Part shown: piece after piece, positions 32,589-41,230 of the stretch | How the letters are laid out: every line of letters starts with the position of its first letter | How positions within the stretch are numbered: position 1 is the stretch's first letter | Assembly: GCF_014648355.1 (NCBI RefSeq) | Contig: NZ_BMQY01000006.1 | Span: 53,688-117,687, forward strand | Origin: Couchioplanes azureus | GTDB taxonomy: Bacteria > Actinomycetota > Actinomycetes > Mycobacteriales > Micromonosporaceae | Direction: 5' to 3' | Length of the DNA stretch: 64,000 nucleotides | Made by a program: the position numbers and the translations under genes | The notes under the pieces: model-generated | What the model was told of the DNA's origin: nothing | Databases searched by the model: none | Seen by the model: only the letters and a program-made list of their open reading frames with translations

Positions 32589-34594
32589 CGGTTCTCCCCG
32601 GAGCGCCAGTCCCGGACCGCGCCGGAAAGGAATTGCAGGCAGACGCCGGCGGCCACCAGCAGTTCACCGGCCGTCGCGACGCCGGCCAGCGCGAAGACGG
32701 TCAGCAGCGTCACCCGCCCGTCCCAGCCGAGCAGGGCCCGCTTCGCCCCCGGGCCGGGCGCGCCCTTCTCCATCCGGGCCGTCAGGTCGTAGTGGTGCAG
32801 CGCCAGCGCGAAGAGCAGCGCGAACAGCGCCGGCGGCGGCACCTCGCAGATGAGCGCGACGGCGACGGCGAACAGATACTCCGCGGCGCGCAGCCCGGCC
32901 GGCACCAGCCAGTCGAGCGGCCCGCCGTGCGCCCCCCGGGCCGCCAGTCCGCCGCCGAGCACCACCGCCGCGACCACCACGAGCCACACCGACGCGTCGC
33001 CCGCCCGGACCAGCTCGATGTGCGCGTCCCCGCCCCACCAGGAGCCCCAGCGGGTGCCGCGCGGCGCCCACCCGGCGGCCACGGCCACGATCAGCGCCAG
33101 GGGCGCGACCGCCGCCAGCCCCGCCCAGAACAGCGGCCGGGAGAGGCCCGCGGCGCTCACCGTGCCGCGCACCATCCGCCCGTCGTCGCGGTGCCGCGAC
33201 GTGTCGACCGTCTCCAGCACGCCGACGCGCATCGAGATCGAGCGCAGCGACCTGAGCGCCAGCGTGTACGCGGCGGCGAGCAGCCCCCACGCCACCACGG
33301 CGGCCAGCGCCACCCGGCCGTCGGTGCACGCCGCCAGGACCGCCATCAACGCCCAGCGCTCACCGATCGGGAAGACCACGATCCGCTTCAGCCAGTACGC
33401 GAGCGACCCGGTGTCGGCCTGCACCTTGTTCGAGGCGCGGCTGAGCCGGGCACCCACCCCGCCGCCGGCGTCGGCGTTGCCCGCGGTGCCCACCGCCTGA
33501 CGGGCGGCCGCCTCGTCGTGCAGGGCGCCGTACCAGGTGTCGGTCATGTGCCGCACGGTCTGCAGCACGATGGCGGTGACGGCGAGCGGCCACGCGTACG
33601 GCAGGCCGGCCCGCTCGGCACCGGCGGCCAGCCCGGCGTAGACGGCGTACTCCTTGGCCCGGTCGGCCATGGTGTCGAGCCACCCGCCGAACGAGGAGAA
33701 CCTGCGGGTGTAGCGGGCGAGCTGGCCGTCCACGCAGTCGAGCACGAACCCGAGGTAGAGCAGGACGGCGCCGGCCACCATCGCGGGGCGCGACGCCTGC
33801 CAGAAGGCGAGCGCGGCGGCCACCGCGAAGCACACGGACAGCGCGGTGACGCCGCCGGGAGTCAGTCCGGCCCGGGCGCAGAGCTTGGTGACCAGCGGAG
33901 ACCAGGTGCTCACCGCGTACGTGGTGAAGAAGTCGTCCCGCTCCTTGACGGCGAGCCGCAGCAGGGCCTTGTCCTCGTCGACCGCCTCGACGGCTTCCCG
34001 GGCGGCGACGAGTTCGGCGTGGTCGTGCACCCGCGCGGCGTGCAGCAGCCGCACCCGGGTGGCGATCGGCACCAGCCCGGCGTCGAGCAGCGCGGGAAGG
34101 AGCAGGTCGAGCGCGTTTCCGCCGCCCCGCCCGCCGGGACCGGAGCCACCGTCCTCGGCGGCCGCGATCGCCTTCTCCGCGGCGGCCGCGGCCAGGCGGA
34201 GGTCGGCGGGGGCGAGGCAGAGGGCGCCCGCGAACCGGGTGGGACCGTCCGCGGCGGGGACCAGCCGGCCCCGATCCTCCCTGAGCCCGCCTCCCGTGCC
34301 ACTCTCCGTGGCGACCACGAGGGCGGTGCTGCGTCCGGCCGGCTCGGTGGCGAGAGTCCACAACAGACTCGGGTGCGCGACCAGGTCGCCGGCGCAGAGC
34401 AGCAGGGGCTCGGCGGCCTGGACGGCGATCCGCGCGAGCTCGCCGAGCTGCGCCCGGACGTCGTCGCCGCCCACGGTCAGCACGGTCGAGGCACCGGCCG
34501 CGGACAGGCCGGCGGTCAGCTCGTCCGCGAGCCGGACGGCGTCCGCCGGGTCGAGATCGTTGCCGGTGCTGCCGCACAACACGGCGAGCGTCAC
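32585..34594 (-). CDS. Three-part CDP-alcohol phosphatidyltransferase with N-terminal nucleotidyltransferase-like region (DUF5941-type C-terminus)
   Basis: 669 residues. Residues ~1-215 have a Rossmann-like beginning (VTLAVLCGSTGNDLDPADAVRLADEL) and resemble a degenerate nucleotidyltransferase. Residues ~250-440 are a membrane CDP-alcohol transferase with the complete signature DCVDGQLAR...G...D...D (Asp and Gly residues in VLDCVDGQLAR and FGGWLDTMADR). The last ~220 residues hold five more hydrophobic segments, the DUF5941-type part. It would join a CMP-activated head group to an alcohol. GTG at 34594 has GGGAGGG 8 bp upstream. It overlaps the TagF-like gene by 4 bp, so the two are one transcription unit. 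Confidence 0.85.
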   Translation of the reverse strand: MTLAVLCGSTGNDLDPADAVRLADELTAGLSAAGASTVLTVGGDDVRAQLGELARIAVQAAEPLLLCAGDLVAHPSLLWTLATEPAGRSTALVVATESGTGGGLREDRGRLVPAADGPTRFAGALCLAPADLRLAAAAAEKAIAAAEDGGSGPGGRGGGNALDLLLPALLDAGLVPIATRVRLLHAARVHDHAELVAAREAVEAVDEDKALLRLAVKERDDFFTTYAVSTWSPLVTKLCARAGLTPGGVTALSVCFAVAAALAFWQASRPAMVAGAVLLYLGFVLDCVDGQLARYTRRFSSFGGWLDTMADRAKEYAVYAGLAAGAERAGLPYAWPLAVTAIVLQTVRHMTDTWYGALHDEAAARQAVGTAGNADAGGGVGARLSRASNKVQADTGSLAYWLKRIVVFPIGERWALMAVLAACTDGRVALAAVVAWGLLAAAYTLALRSLRSISMRVGVLETVDTSRHRDDGRMVRGTVSAAGLSRPLFWAGLAAVAPLALIVAVAAGWAPRGTRWGSWWGGDAHIELVRAGDASVWLVVVAAVVLGGGLAARGAHGGPLDWLVPAGLRAAEYLFAVAVALICEVPPPALFALLFALALHHYDLTARMEKGAPGPGAKRALLGWDGRVTLLTVFALAGVATAGELLVAAGVCLQFLSGAVRDWRSGENR

Positions 34595-34833
34595 CGCGAC
34601 ATCCCTCCCACCAGAACCGCCGATCGCAGAGAGTAAAGGGCGGAATTCGCCCCGATGGTAACAGCGGGCAAGGGAGGGGTACGGGAAGCCCTTACGGGAA
34701 CATGAGCCGCCTTCTCCCCCTGCGGACCGAGGGCGGGGTCGCGGCGCGCGCCTACCGTGGATTGCAGGCCGGGCAGCCCGTCCGGCCGACAGGTCAGGCA
34801 CCTCGCCTGGCCCACTTCGAAGGAGTGGATGAC

Positions 34834-35016
34834 ATGGCTCGCCGTCTGGCCCGCCCCCGCGACGACCGATGGATCGCCGGCGTGTGCGCCGGCCTCGCCC
34901 GCCGCTTCGGCATCGGCTCGGGCACGATGCGGCTGATCTTCGTCGTCTCCTGCCTGCTGCCCGGCCCGCAGTTCCTGATCTATCTCGCCCTCTGGATCAT
35001 GCTGCCCAACGAGTGA
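34834..35016 (+). CDS. Small PspC-domain membrane protein
   Basis: 60 residues, essentially one PspC domain: RDDRWIAGVCAGLARRFGIGSGTMRLIFVV, then a membrane helix ending LIYLALWIMLPNE. PspC domains act in envelope-stress sensing or are simply small membrane proteins in actinobacteria. AAGGAG lies 9 bp before the ATG at 34834; an in-frame ATG at 34702 would add 44 unrelated residues. Confidence 0.88.
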   Translation: MARRLARPRDDRWIAGVCAGLARRFGIGSGTMRLIFVVSCLLPGPQFLIYLALWIMLPNE

Positions 35017-35023
35017 CCCTTCG

Positions 35024-35054
35024 GTGGCCGGCGCCCTCGTCGGGTGCCGGCCAC
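35024..35054. terminator. Hairpin between convergent PspC and DUF4230 genes
   Basis: 13-bp stem with one G-T pair (35024-35036 and 35042-35054) around a 5-base loop, 8 bp past the PspC stop and 14 bp past the convergent stop. Confidence 0.75.
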
Positions 35055-35067
35055 GCTCGTCAGCGGG

Positions 35068-35844
35068 TCACGGGCTGGTGAACTCCACGGTGACCTTGGT
35101 GTAACCGAGCCGCCCGAAGAGGCTGACCAGCATCTTCTGGGTGTTCTCCCGGGCCCGCTGGTCGAGCCCGCTGGCCCGGGCCGCCTCGGTGATCCGCTCC
35201 TGGGCGAGCTGGTAGACCCGCTGCTGCCGGCCGGGATCGCTGGAGAAGGCGTCCCCGATCCGGTTGAGCAGGCCCCGCTCCTCCGCCACCACGTAGCTGC
35301 GCTGCATGTCCAGGGCCGCCTGCCCCTGCTGCGGCGGCGGCAACGTGAGATGGACGGCCTTGTTCTCCTCGTCGACGGTCAGGGCCCCCGAGGCGAGCTG
35401 ACCGAAGTCGACGTACTCCTCGACCGTGCCGGAGCCGACGAACAGCGTGCGCTTGTTGACCAGGAATTCGGGGATGTTGTCCTTGTTCTCCTGCAGGTCC
35501 ACGATGACCTGGAAGGTGCCGTCCGCGGCCACGTAGCGGCTCAGGTCACGCATCGACTGCAGCAGGACCGGCTGGCTGCGGTCGGTGGTCTTGTCCGAGA
35601 ACGGGTTGTCGAAGCTGGGCAGCACGTTGATCGCGCGCAGGCCGAGACACAGCGCCACGATGAGCGCGAAGACCACCCCGGTGAAGAGGAGCACCCGCAC
35701 GAACGCACCGGGTCCCCGCGGCTCGCTCGCCATCGGCCCGGTGACCGAGGGCTCGGACGCGGCCGGCGGCGCGGTCGCGGACGCGGGCTCCTCGATGGCC
35801 GGATACTCCCTGGTCGGCTCGTCGACGCCGGACGGATTCGCCAT
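35068..35844 (-). CDS. DUF4230 membrane-anchored protein
   Basis: 258 residues: a disordered Pro/Ala/Ser-rich cytoplasmic N-terminus (~50 residues), one membrane helix (VRVLLFTGVVFALIVALCLGL), and a DUF4230 extracellular domain (LLQSMRDLSRYVAADGTFQVIVDLQENKDNIPEFLVNKRTLFVGSGTVEEYVDFGQL). Function of the family is unknown. The ATG at 35844 has GAGGAAGGGG about 10 bp upstream and removes 13 residues of the open frame. It is the last gene of the minus-strand set that begins with pdxH. Confidence 0.82.
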   Translation of the reverse strand: MANPSGVDEPTREYPAIEEPASATAPPAASEPSVTGPMASEPRGPGAFVRVLLFTGVVFALIVALCLGLRAINVLPSFDNPFSDKTTDRSQPVLLQSMRDLSRYVAADGTFQVIVDLQENKDNIPEFLVNKRTLFVGSGTVEEYVDFGQLASGALTVDEENKAVHLTLPPPQQGQAALDMQRSYVVAEERGLLNRIGDAFSSDPGRQQRVYQLAQERITEAARASGLDQRARENTQKMLVSLFGRLGYTKVTVEFTSP

Positions 35845-35914
35845 CGCCGGACACCCCTTCCTCTCGTGGGCCCTGCTTCCCACGGTACGGAAGGAGTACG
35901 ACAGTCGCAGCGCC

Positions 35915-37084
35915 TCAACCCCCGAAAGCGTTCAAACCGGTCAATTTCTGCCCGATGACGAGCTGGTGGACCTCGGAAGTTCCCTCGTACGTGAGCACGC
36001 TTTCGAGGTTGTTCGCGTGCCGGAGCACCGGGTACTCGCCGCTGATCCCGTTCGCGCCGAGGATCGTGCGGCACTGCCGCGCGATCTTGATCGCCTCCCG
36101 GACGTTGTTGAGCTTGCCGACGCTGACCTGCTCCGGCCGCAGCCCCGCGCCGTCCGCGCGCCGGCCGAGGTGCAGCGCCAGCAGGTAGCCCTTCTGCAGC
36201 TCCAGCGCCATGTCGGCCAGCTTCGCCTGGGTCAGCTGGAAGCCGGCGATCGGGCGGCCGAACTGCTCGCGGGCACCGGCGTACGCGATGGCGGTCTCCA
36301 GGCAGTCCCGGGCCGCGCCGAGGGCACCCCAGACGATGCCGAAGCGGGCCTCGGTGAGGCAGGTCAGCGGCCCCTTGAGGCCCCGGGCCAGCGGCAGCCG
36401 GGCGGAGTCGTCCACGCGCACGTCGTCCAGGGTGATCTCACCGGTCGCGGAGGCGCGGAGCGAGAGCTTCTTCCCGACCTCCCGCACGGAGAACCCGGGC
36501 GTGGTCGTCGGCACGGCGAAGCCCAGCACGCCGTCGTCCGAGCGGGCCCAGATCACCGCCACGTCGGCGAGCGGCGCGTTGGTGATCCACATCTTGCCGC
36601 CGTGCAGCACCCAGCCGTCGCCGTCGCGGCGGGCCCGGGTCGCCATGGTGCCCGGGTCGGAGCCGTGGTCCGGCTCAGTCAGCCCGAAGCACCCGATCAG
36701 CTCGCCGGACGCCATGCCCGGCAGCCAGCGCTGCTTCTGCTCCTCGCTGCCGAACTTCCAGATCGCGTACATGGCCAGCGAGCCCTGGACCGACACGAGG
36801 GAACGGACACCCGAGTCGGCGGCCTCCAGCTCCATGCAGACCAGGCCGTACTGGACCGCGGAGGCGCCGGCGCAGCCGTACCCCTGCAGGTGCATGCCGA
36901 GCAGGCCCAGCTTGCCGAACTCGAGGGCCAGCTCGCGGACGGGCACCTCGCCCCGCTCGTACCAGTCGGCGACGTGCGGGCGGACGCGCTCGTCGGCGAC
37001 CCGGCGCACCAGCGCCCGGACGTCACGCTCCTCGTCGCTCAGCAGGTCGTCGAGGTCCAGCAGATCCAGCGGTGAGACGGGCAT
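35915..37084 (-). CDS. Acyl-CoA dehydrogenase (glutaryl-CoA dehydrogenase-like)
   Basis: 389 residues, a FAD flavoprotein that introduces a 2,3-double bond into acyl-CoA. FAD/substrate segments GCFGLTEPDHGSDPGTMATRARRDG and WITNAPLADVAVIWARSDDG, the helix ARFGIVWGALGAARDCLETAI, REQFGRPIAGFQLTQAKLADM, and the catalytic Glu in LTYEGTSEVHQLVIGQ. The overall order is closest to glutaryl-CoA dehydrogenases, but the decarboxylating function cannot be proved here. TAGTTT 6 bp before the ATG at 37084 suggests a leaderless mRNA, and the -10 lies inside a palindrome (37092-37108), so a repressor probably controls it. Confidence 0.9.
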   Translation of the reverse strand: MPVSPLDLLDLDDLLSDEERDVRALVRRVADERVRPHVADWYERGEVPVRELALEFGKLGLLGMHLQGYGCAGASAVQYGLVCMELEAADSGVRSLVSVQGSLAMYAIWKFGSEEQKQRWLPGMASGELIGCFGLTEPDHGSDPGTMATRARRDGDGWVLHGGKMWITNAPLADVAVIWARSDDGVLGFAVPTTTPGFSVREVGKKLSLRASATGEITLDDVRVDDSARLPLARGLKGPLTCLTEARFGIVWGALGAARDCLETAIAYAGAREQFGRPIAGFQLTQAKLADMALELQKGYLLALHLGRRADGAGLRPEQVSVGKLNNVREAIKIARQCRTILGANGISGEYPVLRHANNLESVLTYEGTSEVHQLVIGQKLTGLNAFGG

Positions 37085-37091
37085 GCCGTAA

Positions 37092-37108
37092 AACTAACAG
37101 TGTTAGTT
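37092..37108. promoter_or_regulatory. 17-bp perfect palindrome overlapping the acyl-CoA dehydrogenase promoter
   Basis: AACTAAC-AGT-GTTAGTT, 7-bp arms, covering the candidate -10 (TAGTTT on the minus strand, 37091-37096) and the last codon and stop of the upstream gene. Size and position fit a TetR-type fatty-acid or acyl-CoA-responsive repressor. The regulator is unknown. Confidence 0.65.
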
Positions 37109-37399
37109 GTCGATGACGAGCACCCGGGCGTGAATCTGGTTGCGCTGCTGCAGCGCGGCCCGCAGCGCGCGGTGCAGCCCGTCTTCGAGATAGAGGCCGC
37201 CGTTCCACTCCACCACGTGCGGGAACAGGTCGCCGTAGAACGTCGAGTCCTCGGCGAGCAGCTTGTCGAGGGCCAGCTCGCGCTTGGTGGTGATGAGGTC
37301 GGCCAGCCGGATCGGCCGCGGCGGGATCTCGGCCCACGCCTTCAGCGTCGTGTGATGGTCGGGGTACGGCGCTCCGTCCCGCACCGCTTTGAAGATCAC
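37103..37399 (-). CDS. Conserved actinobacterial protein with ParB-like nuclease-fold sequence
   Basis: 98 residues. The segment RPIRLADLITTKRELALDKLLAEDSTFYGDLFPHVVEWNGGLYLEDGLHRALRAALQQRNQIHARVL resembles the ParB/sulfiredoxin-like pattern (a basic DGLHR motif in a small alpha/beta fold). Homologous small proteins are widespread in actinobacteria, but I do not know a function. It begins with GTG at 37399. Its stop overlaps the palindrome before the acyl-CoA dehydrogenase gene. Confidence 0.7.
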   Translation of the reverse strand: MIFKAVRDGAPYPDHHTTLKAWAEIPPRPIRLADLITTKRELALDKLLAEDSTFYGDLFPHVVEWNGGLYLEDGLHRALRAALQQRNQIHARVLVIDN

Positions 37400-37520
37400 G
37401 ACGGCACGCTCCCCTCCGGTCCTCGCTCTGGCCTTACCCGGCAGACGGGCAGGTACGCCTGTCAGCCTAGCGAGCCGCCAGCCCGGTCACCGGCGCCGTC
37501 CTCGACCCGGCCACCCATGG

Positions 37521-38150
37521 TCAGGTGTCCCTCGCGACAGCGCCCCCCGTGGCGGTCCACCGGCCATGATGCACCACCTCGTCCATCGGGCGGTGCCCCC
37601 GGCGTAGTGATGGTGACCTCTTGTCGGCCGCCGGATAGCCCACGGCCAGCACTCCGACCGGGGTGAATTCCTCCGGTACGCCGAAAGCCTCCCGAAACGC
37701 ACCGACCCGCTCCGCCGGCATGCCGAAGAACAGCGAACCCAGCCCCTCGTTCACGGCGGTCAGGTGCATGAGCAGCGCGGCGAAGCCCGTGTCCACGTCC
37801 CAGTACGGCACCGGCCACCGGCGCTCGTCCCGGTCGGTCCAGCCCTTGTCGGCCTGGGCGTACCGGTCGAGGTAGACCGACTTGTTGGAGAGCGCGACGA
37901 CGATCAAGGGAGCGGTGCGCATCCGCCGCAGCCAGGAGTCCGCGGGCCCGTCCCCGGCCGTGACCGACCAGTAGAGCTCCCGGTCCTGCGGCTTCTGGAG
38001 CACGAGGAAACCCCAGCCCTGGGAGAAGCCCGCCGACGGCGCCCGCAGCGCGTGCTTGAGCAGCTTGTCCACGATCTCCGGCGGCACGGGGCGCTCCGGG
38101 TCGTACGTGCGGACCATCCTGCGCCGGCGGACGACCTCGTCGAACTCCAC
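37521..38150 (-). CDS. Nitroreductase-family FMN oxidoreductase
   Basis: 209 residues. FMN-binding hallmarks: VRRRRMVRTYDPERPVP at the start, LKHALRAPSAGFSQGWGFLVL, and the C-terminal YWDVDTGFAALLMHLTAVNEGLGSLFFG with VGVLAVGYPAADKRSPSLRRGHRP. It probably reduces a quinone, nitro or flavin-type substrate with NAD(P)H. It starts with GTG at 38150, only 3 bp after the epimerase stop, so it is in the same operon. The C-terminus is Arg/Ala-rich. Confidence 0.88.
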   Translation of the reverse strand: MEFDEVVRRRRMVRTYDPERPVPPEIVDKLLKHALRAPSAGFSQGWGFLVLQKPQDRELYWSVTAGDGPADSWLRRMRTAPLIVVALSNKSVYLDRYAQADKGWTDRDERRWPVPYWDVDTGFAALLMHLTAVNEGLGSLFFGMPAERVGAFREAFGVPEEFTPVGVLAVGYPAADKRSPSLRRGHRPMDEVVHHGRWTATGGAVARDT

Positions 38151-38153
38151 GGC

Positions 38154-39080
38154 TCAGCCCACCACCCGGATGCCCCAGGAGGCCCGCCAGGCCTCCCCGG
38201 GCGCCAGCACGACCAGGTCACGCCCGGACCGGAACGCGTCGGGCGGGCAGGTCATCGGCTCGATCGCCAGGGACCGCCGGAACCGCTCGCCGCTGAGCGT
38301 GTCACCGGTGAACACCTGCCACCACTTGAAGCTGTCGTCGCCCCAGACCGTCACCGACCGGCCGCCGTCCGGCGCCGCGATGGTGACCGAGGAGCCGCCG
38401 TCCGCGTCGGCGATCAGGTCTCCCCAGGTCGTGTCGAGCTCGGCCGTGCCGACGCGGCGCGGCTCGGTGAAGTCGAACTCGCCGCCGGCCACCTTGACCG
38501 CGCCGATCGGCAGCATCCGGGCGTCGGTCAGCAGCTTCATGCGGCCCGGCACGCGCAGCACGGTGTCGTCCACGGCCACACCCGGGACCCGCAGGTACGG
38601 ATGCACCGAGAACCCCCAGGGCGCGTCGGCGTCGCCGGTGTTGGTGACCTCCTGGTCACAGCGCAGCCCGCCGGCGCCCACGCTCCACCGGGTCCGCAGC
38701 GTGAGCGACCACGGATATCCGGCCTGCGCCGGCAGGTCGAACTCCAGCGTGACGGCATCCGGCGCCCGCTCGGCGAGCCGCCACCGGGCCCAGTTGACCA
38801 GCCCGTGGATCGCGTTGTGCGTGCCCGGCTCGGTGAGGGGCAGGTGATACGTCGTGCCCTGGAAGGTGTAGCGCCCGTCGCGGATCCGGTTGGGCCACGG
38901 CGCGAGCACCTGCCCCGCCGAGGCGGGCGAGATCTCGTCGGGCCCGAACCCGTCCACGATCTCGGCCGCGCCCACGGCGTACTCCCGCAGCACGCCGCCG
39001 ACCTCCGCGAGCGTCGCCCGCTGGCCGCCCGCCTCGATCGTCCACTGGGTCCCAGACTTCGCCGACACGACATCCGTCAT
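38154..39080 (-). CDS. Aldose 1-epimerase-family protein
   Basis: 308 residues, cytoplasmic beta-sandwich (galactose mutarotase fold). APWPNRIRDGRYTFQG and THNAIHGLVNWARW hold the catalytic His; SVHPYLRVPG carries the second His, and the late Glu lies near SLAIEPMTCPPDAF. It interconverts alpha and beta aldose anomers; the exact sugar is unknown. ATG at 39080 is 10 bp after the MFS stop; GATAAT lies 9 bp before it, so an internal promoter or a short-leader mRNA is possible. Confidence 0.9.
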   Translation of the reverse strand: MTDVVSAKSGTQWTIEAGGQRATLAEVGGVLREYAVGAAEIVDGFGPDEISPASAGQVLAPWPNRIRDGRYTFQGTTYHLPLTEPGTHNAIHGLVNWARWRLAERAPDAVTLEFDLPAQAGYPWSLTLRTRWSVGAGGLRCDQEVTNTGDADAPWGFSVHPYLRVPGVAVDDTVLRVPGRMKLLTDARMLPIGAVKVAGGEFDFTEPRRVGTAELDTTWGDLIADADGGSSVTIAAPDGGRSVTVWGDDSFKWWQVFTGDTLSGERFRRSLAIEPMTCPPDAFRSGRDLVVLAPGEAWRASWGIRVVG

Positions 39081-39090
39081 GCAAAGGACA

Positions 39091-40404
39091 TTATCGGTTC
39101 GCCGGGGCGTCGGCCGGGGGGCGGTAGCGACCGAGCGCGGGGAAGGCGAGGGCCAGCACCACGGCCAGCCCGGCGGCGGCGAAGCCACCGCCCACCCAGG
39201 ACGCCGTCGGTCCGGCGAGGTCCGCGGTGGCGCCCGCGCGCAGGTCGCCCAGGCGCGGGCCGCCGGCCACGACGACGGTGAAGACGCCCTGCAGGCGGCC
39301 GCGCAGCCGGTCCGGCGCGTACACCTGCAGGATCGACTGCCGGTAGACCGCGCTGACGAGGTCGGCCGCGCCGCCTACCGCGAGCAGCGCCACCATCAGC
39401 CACAGCGAGCTCGCCAGCCCGGCCAGCCCGACCGCCACGCCCCAGCCGACCACGGCGACGACCAGCGCGACGCCCTGGCGCCGTACCCGGCCGATCCACC
39501 CGGAGGTGAGGCCGCCGAGCACCGAGCCGATCGCGATCGCGGCGAACAGCCAGCCGACCGCGGCGCCGCCGCCGAACCGGTCGTCGGCGATCTCCGGGAA
39601 CAGCGCCCGGGGCATCGCCAGGACCATCGCGACGATGTCCACCGCGAAGGACAGCAGCAGCACCGGCTGGGTGGCGAGGAAGCGCAGGCCGTCCGCGATG
39701 CCGCGCAGGCCCGCGGTGGGCTTCCCGGCAGGGTCCCCGCCGTGCTCCGGCGGGATGGACGGCAGCTTGTACGCCGCCCAGAACGAGATGGTGAAGAGCG
39801 CGGCGTCCACCGCATAGGCGATGGTGACGCCGGTGCCGGTGGACCAGGTGCCGAAGATGAGGCCCGCGGCGAGCGGGCCGAGCACCCCGCCGGCGGTCGT
39901 CGTGGTGTAGGAGAGGGTGTTGGCCGCGGGCACCAGCGCGGCGGGCACGATCCGCGGGATGATCGCCTGCCGGGTCGGCGAGCTGATCGCGAAACCGGCC
40001 GACTGCACCGCCGTGAGCGCCAGCAGCAGCACACCGCTGCGCATCCCGAGCAGGGCCTGCACCAGCAGCCCGACCGTGGACAGCCAGGCGAGCGTCGAGC
40101 TGGCGATCAGCAGCTTGCGCCGATCCACCACGTCGGCGGCGGCGCCGCCCCAGAGACCGAAGATCAGCAGGGGTACGAGCCCGGCGATGCCGAGCAGGCC
40201 CACCCAGGCGGACGAGTGCGTGATCGCGAACATCTCGACCGGCACGGCCACCGCGGTGAACTGGAAGCCGAAGAACGAGACGCCGTTGCCGATCCACATC
40301 CGCCGGTACGCGACCCCGCGCAGCGGCCGTACGTCGATCATCCAGCTCTTGCCGGCCCGCTCCTCGACGACCTTCTCCGCCGCCTCGACGGGCTCCTGGC
40401 TCAC
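39091..40404 (-). CDS. MFS transporter (MFS_3 / EntS-like)
   Basis: 437 residues, about 12 membrane segments. Typical MFS_3 parts: RRMWIGNGVSFFGFQFTAVAVPVEMFAI, AAADVVDRRKLLIASS between helices 2 and 3, AISSPTRQAIIPRIVPAALVPAANTL, and YRQSILQVYAPDRLRGRLQGVFTVV. Related proteins export siderophores, macrolides or other small molecules; the substrate here is unknown. GTG at 40404 overlaps the pdxH stop as GTGA. Confidence 0.88.
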   Translation of the reverse strand: MSQEPVEAAEKVVEERAGKSWMIDVRPLRGVAYRRMWIGNGVSFFGFQFTAVAVPVEMFAITHSSAWVGLLGIAGLVPLLIFGLWGGAAADVVDRRKLLIASSTLAWLSTVGLLVQALLGMRSGVLLLALTAVQSAGFAISSPTRQAIIPRIVPAALVPAANTLSYTTTTAGGVLGPLAAGLIFGTWSTGTGVTIAYAVDAALFTISFWAAYKLPSIPPEHGGDPAGKPTAGLRGIADGLRFLATQPVLLLSFAVDIVAMVLAMPRALFPEIADDRFGGGAAVGWLFAAIAIGSVLGGLTSGWIGRVRRQGVALVVAVVGWGVAVGLAGLASSLWLMVALLAVGGAADLVSAVYRQSILQVYAPDRLRGRLQGVFTVVVAGGPRLGDLRAGATADLAGPTASWVGGGFAAAGLAVVLALAFPALGRYRPPADAPANR

Positions 40405-41057
40405 GGGGCGAGCCGCTCGACGACCCAGCTCGCGCCGGTGCGGCGGTAGCGCAGCCGGTCGTGCAGGCGGTTGCTGCGCCCCTGCCAGAACTCGACCGTC
40501 TCCGGCACCACCCGCAGACCGCCCCAGTGCGGCGGGGCGGGCACCTCGCCGTCGGCGCCGAAGCGCTCGACGGCGGCCGCGAGCCCCGCGTCGACGGCGG
40601 CGCGGTCGGGCACCACCCGGCTCTGCGGGCTCGCCCACGCGCCGAGCTGCGAGCCGCGCGGCCGGCTCGCGAAGTACGCCTCGGTCTCGGCCCGGTCCAC
40701 CTTCTCCACCGCGCCGCACACGATCACCTGGCGCTGCATGGCGAACCAGGGGAACACCAGGCTCGCCTGCGGATTCTCCAGCGCCTCGGTGCCCTTGCGC
40801 GACGTGTAGTTGGTGAAGAACACGAAACCGCGCTCGTCATAGCCCTTGAGCAGCACCGTCCGAGCACTCGGCCGGGCGGCGGCGTCCGCGGTGGCGACGA
40901 TCATGGCGTTGGGCTCGGGCAGCGCGTACTCCAGAGCTTCGGAGAACCAACGGCCGAACTGCTCCGGCCAGGCCGCGGCCAGGTCCGTCTCGAGCAGCGC
41001 CCCGCGCTCGGTGTAGTCGCGCCGCATCGCGGCGGGCAACGGTGGGTCCGGCGTCAC
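40401..41057 (-). CDS. pdxH: Pyridoxamine 5'-phosphate oxidase
   Basis: 218 residues, the normal length. FMN-dependent oxidase that makes pyridoxal 5'-phosphate, the vitamin B6 cofactor. Family motifs: MRRDYTERGALLETDL, ARPSARTVLLKGYDERGFVFFTNYTSRKGTEALENP, ASRPRGSQLGAWASPQSRVV, and the C-terminal EFWQGRSNRLHDRLRYRR. It starts with GTG at 41057 and is the first gene of the minus-strand run that continues with the MFS, epimerase and nitroreductase genes. The product is required by SerC-type enzymes such as the one at 42369, though the two genes are on opposite strands. Confidence 0.95.
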   Translation of the reverse strand: MTPDPPLPAAMRRDYTERGALLETDLAAAWPEQFGRWFSEALEYALPEPNAMIVATADAAARPSARTVLLKGYDERGFVFFTNYTSRKGTEALENPQASLVFPWFAMQRQVIVCGAVEKVDRAETEAYFASRPRGSQLGAWASPQSRVVPDRAAVDAGLAAAVERFGADGEVPAPPHWGGLRVVPETVEFWQGRSNRLHDRLRYRRTGASWVVERLAP

Positions 41058-41230
41058 ATGCGTTCCTTTTCCGAGATCGACCCAACGAACCTAAGTCGTG
41101 TACGCCGCCACGTCGCCTCCGCGAGGATAGGTGTCGCAGACAGCACATTCCCGCGGGTCGACCGGCCGGTCACCGGCGGGCAAGATGAGACACCCACGGC
41201 TTCGACCAGCCGGACTCCCCAGGAGGCGTC

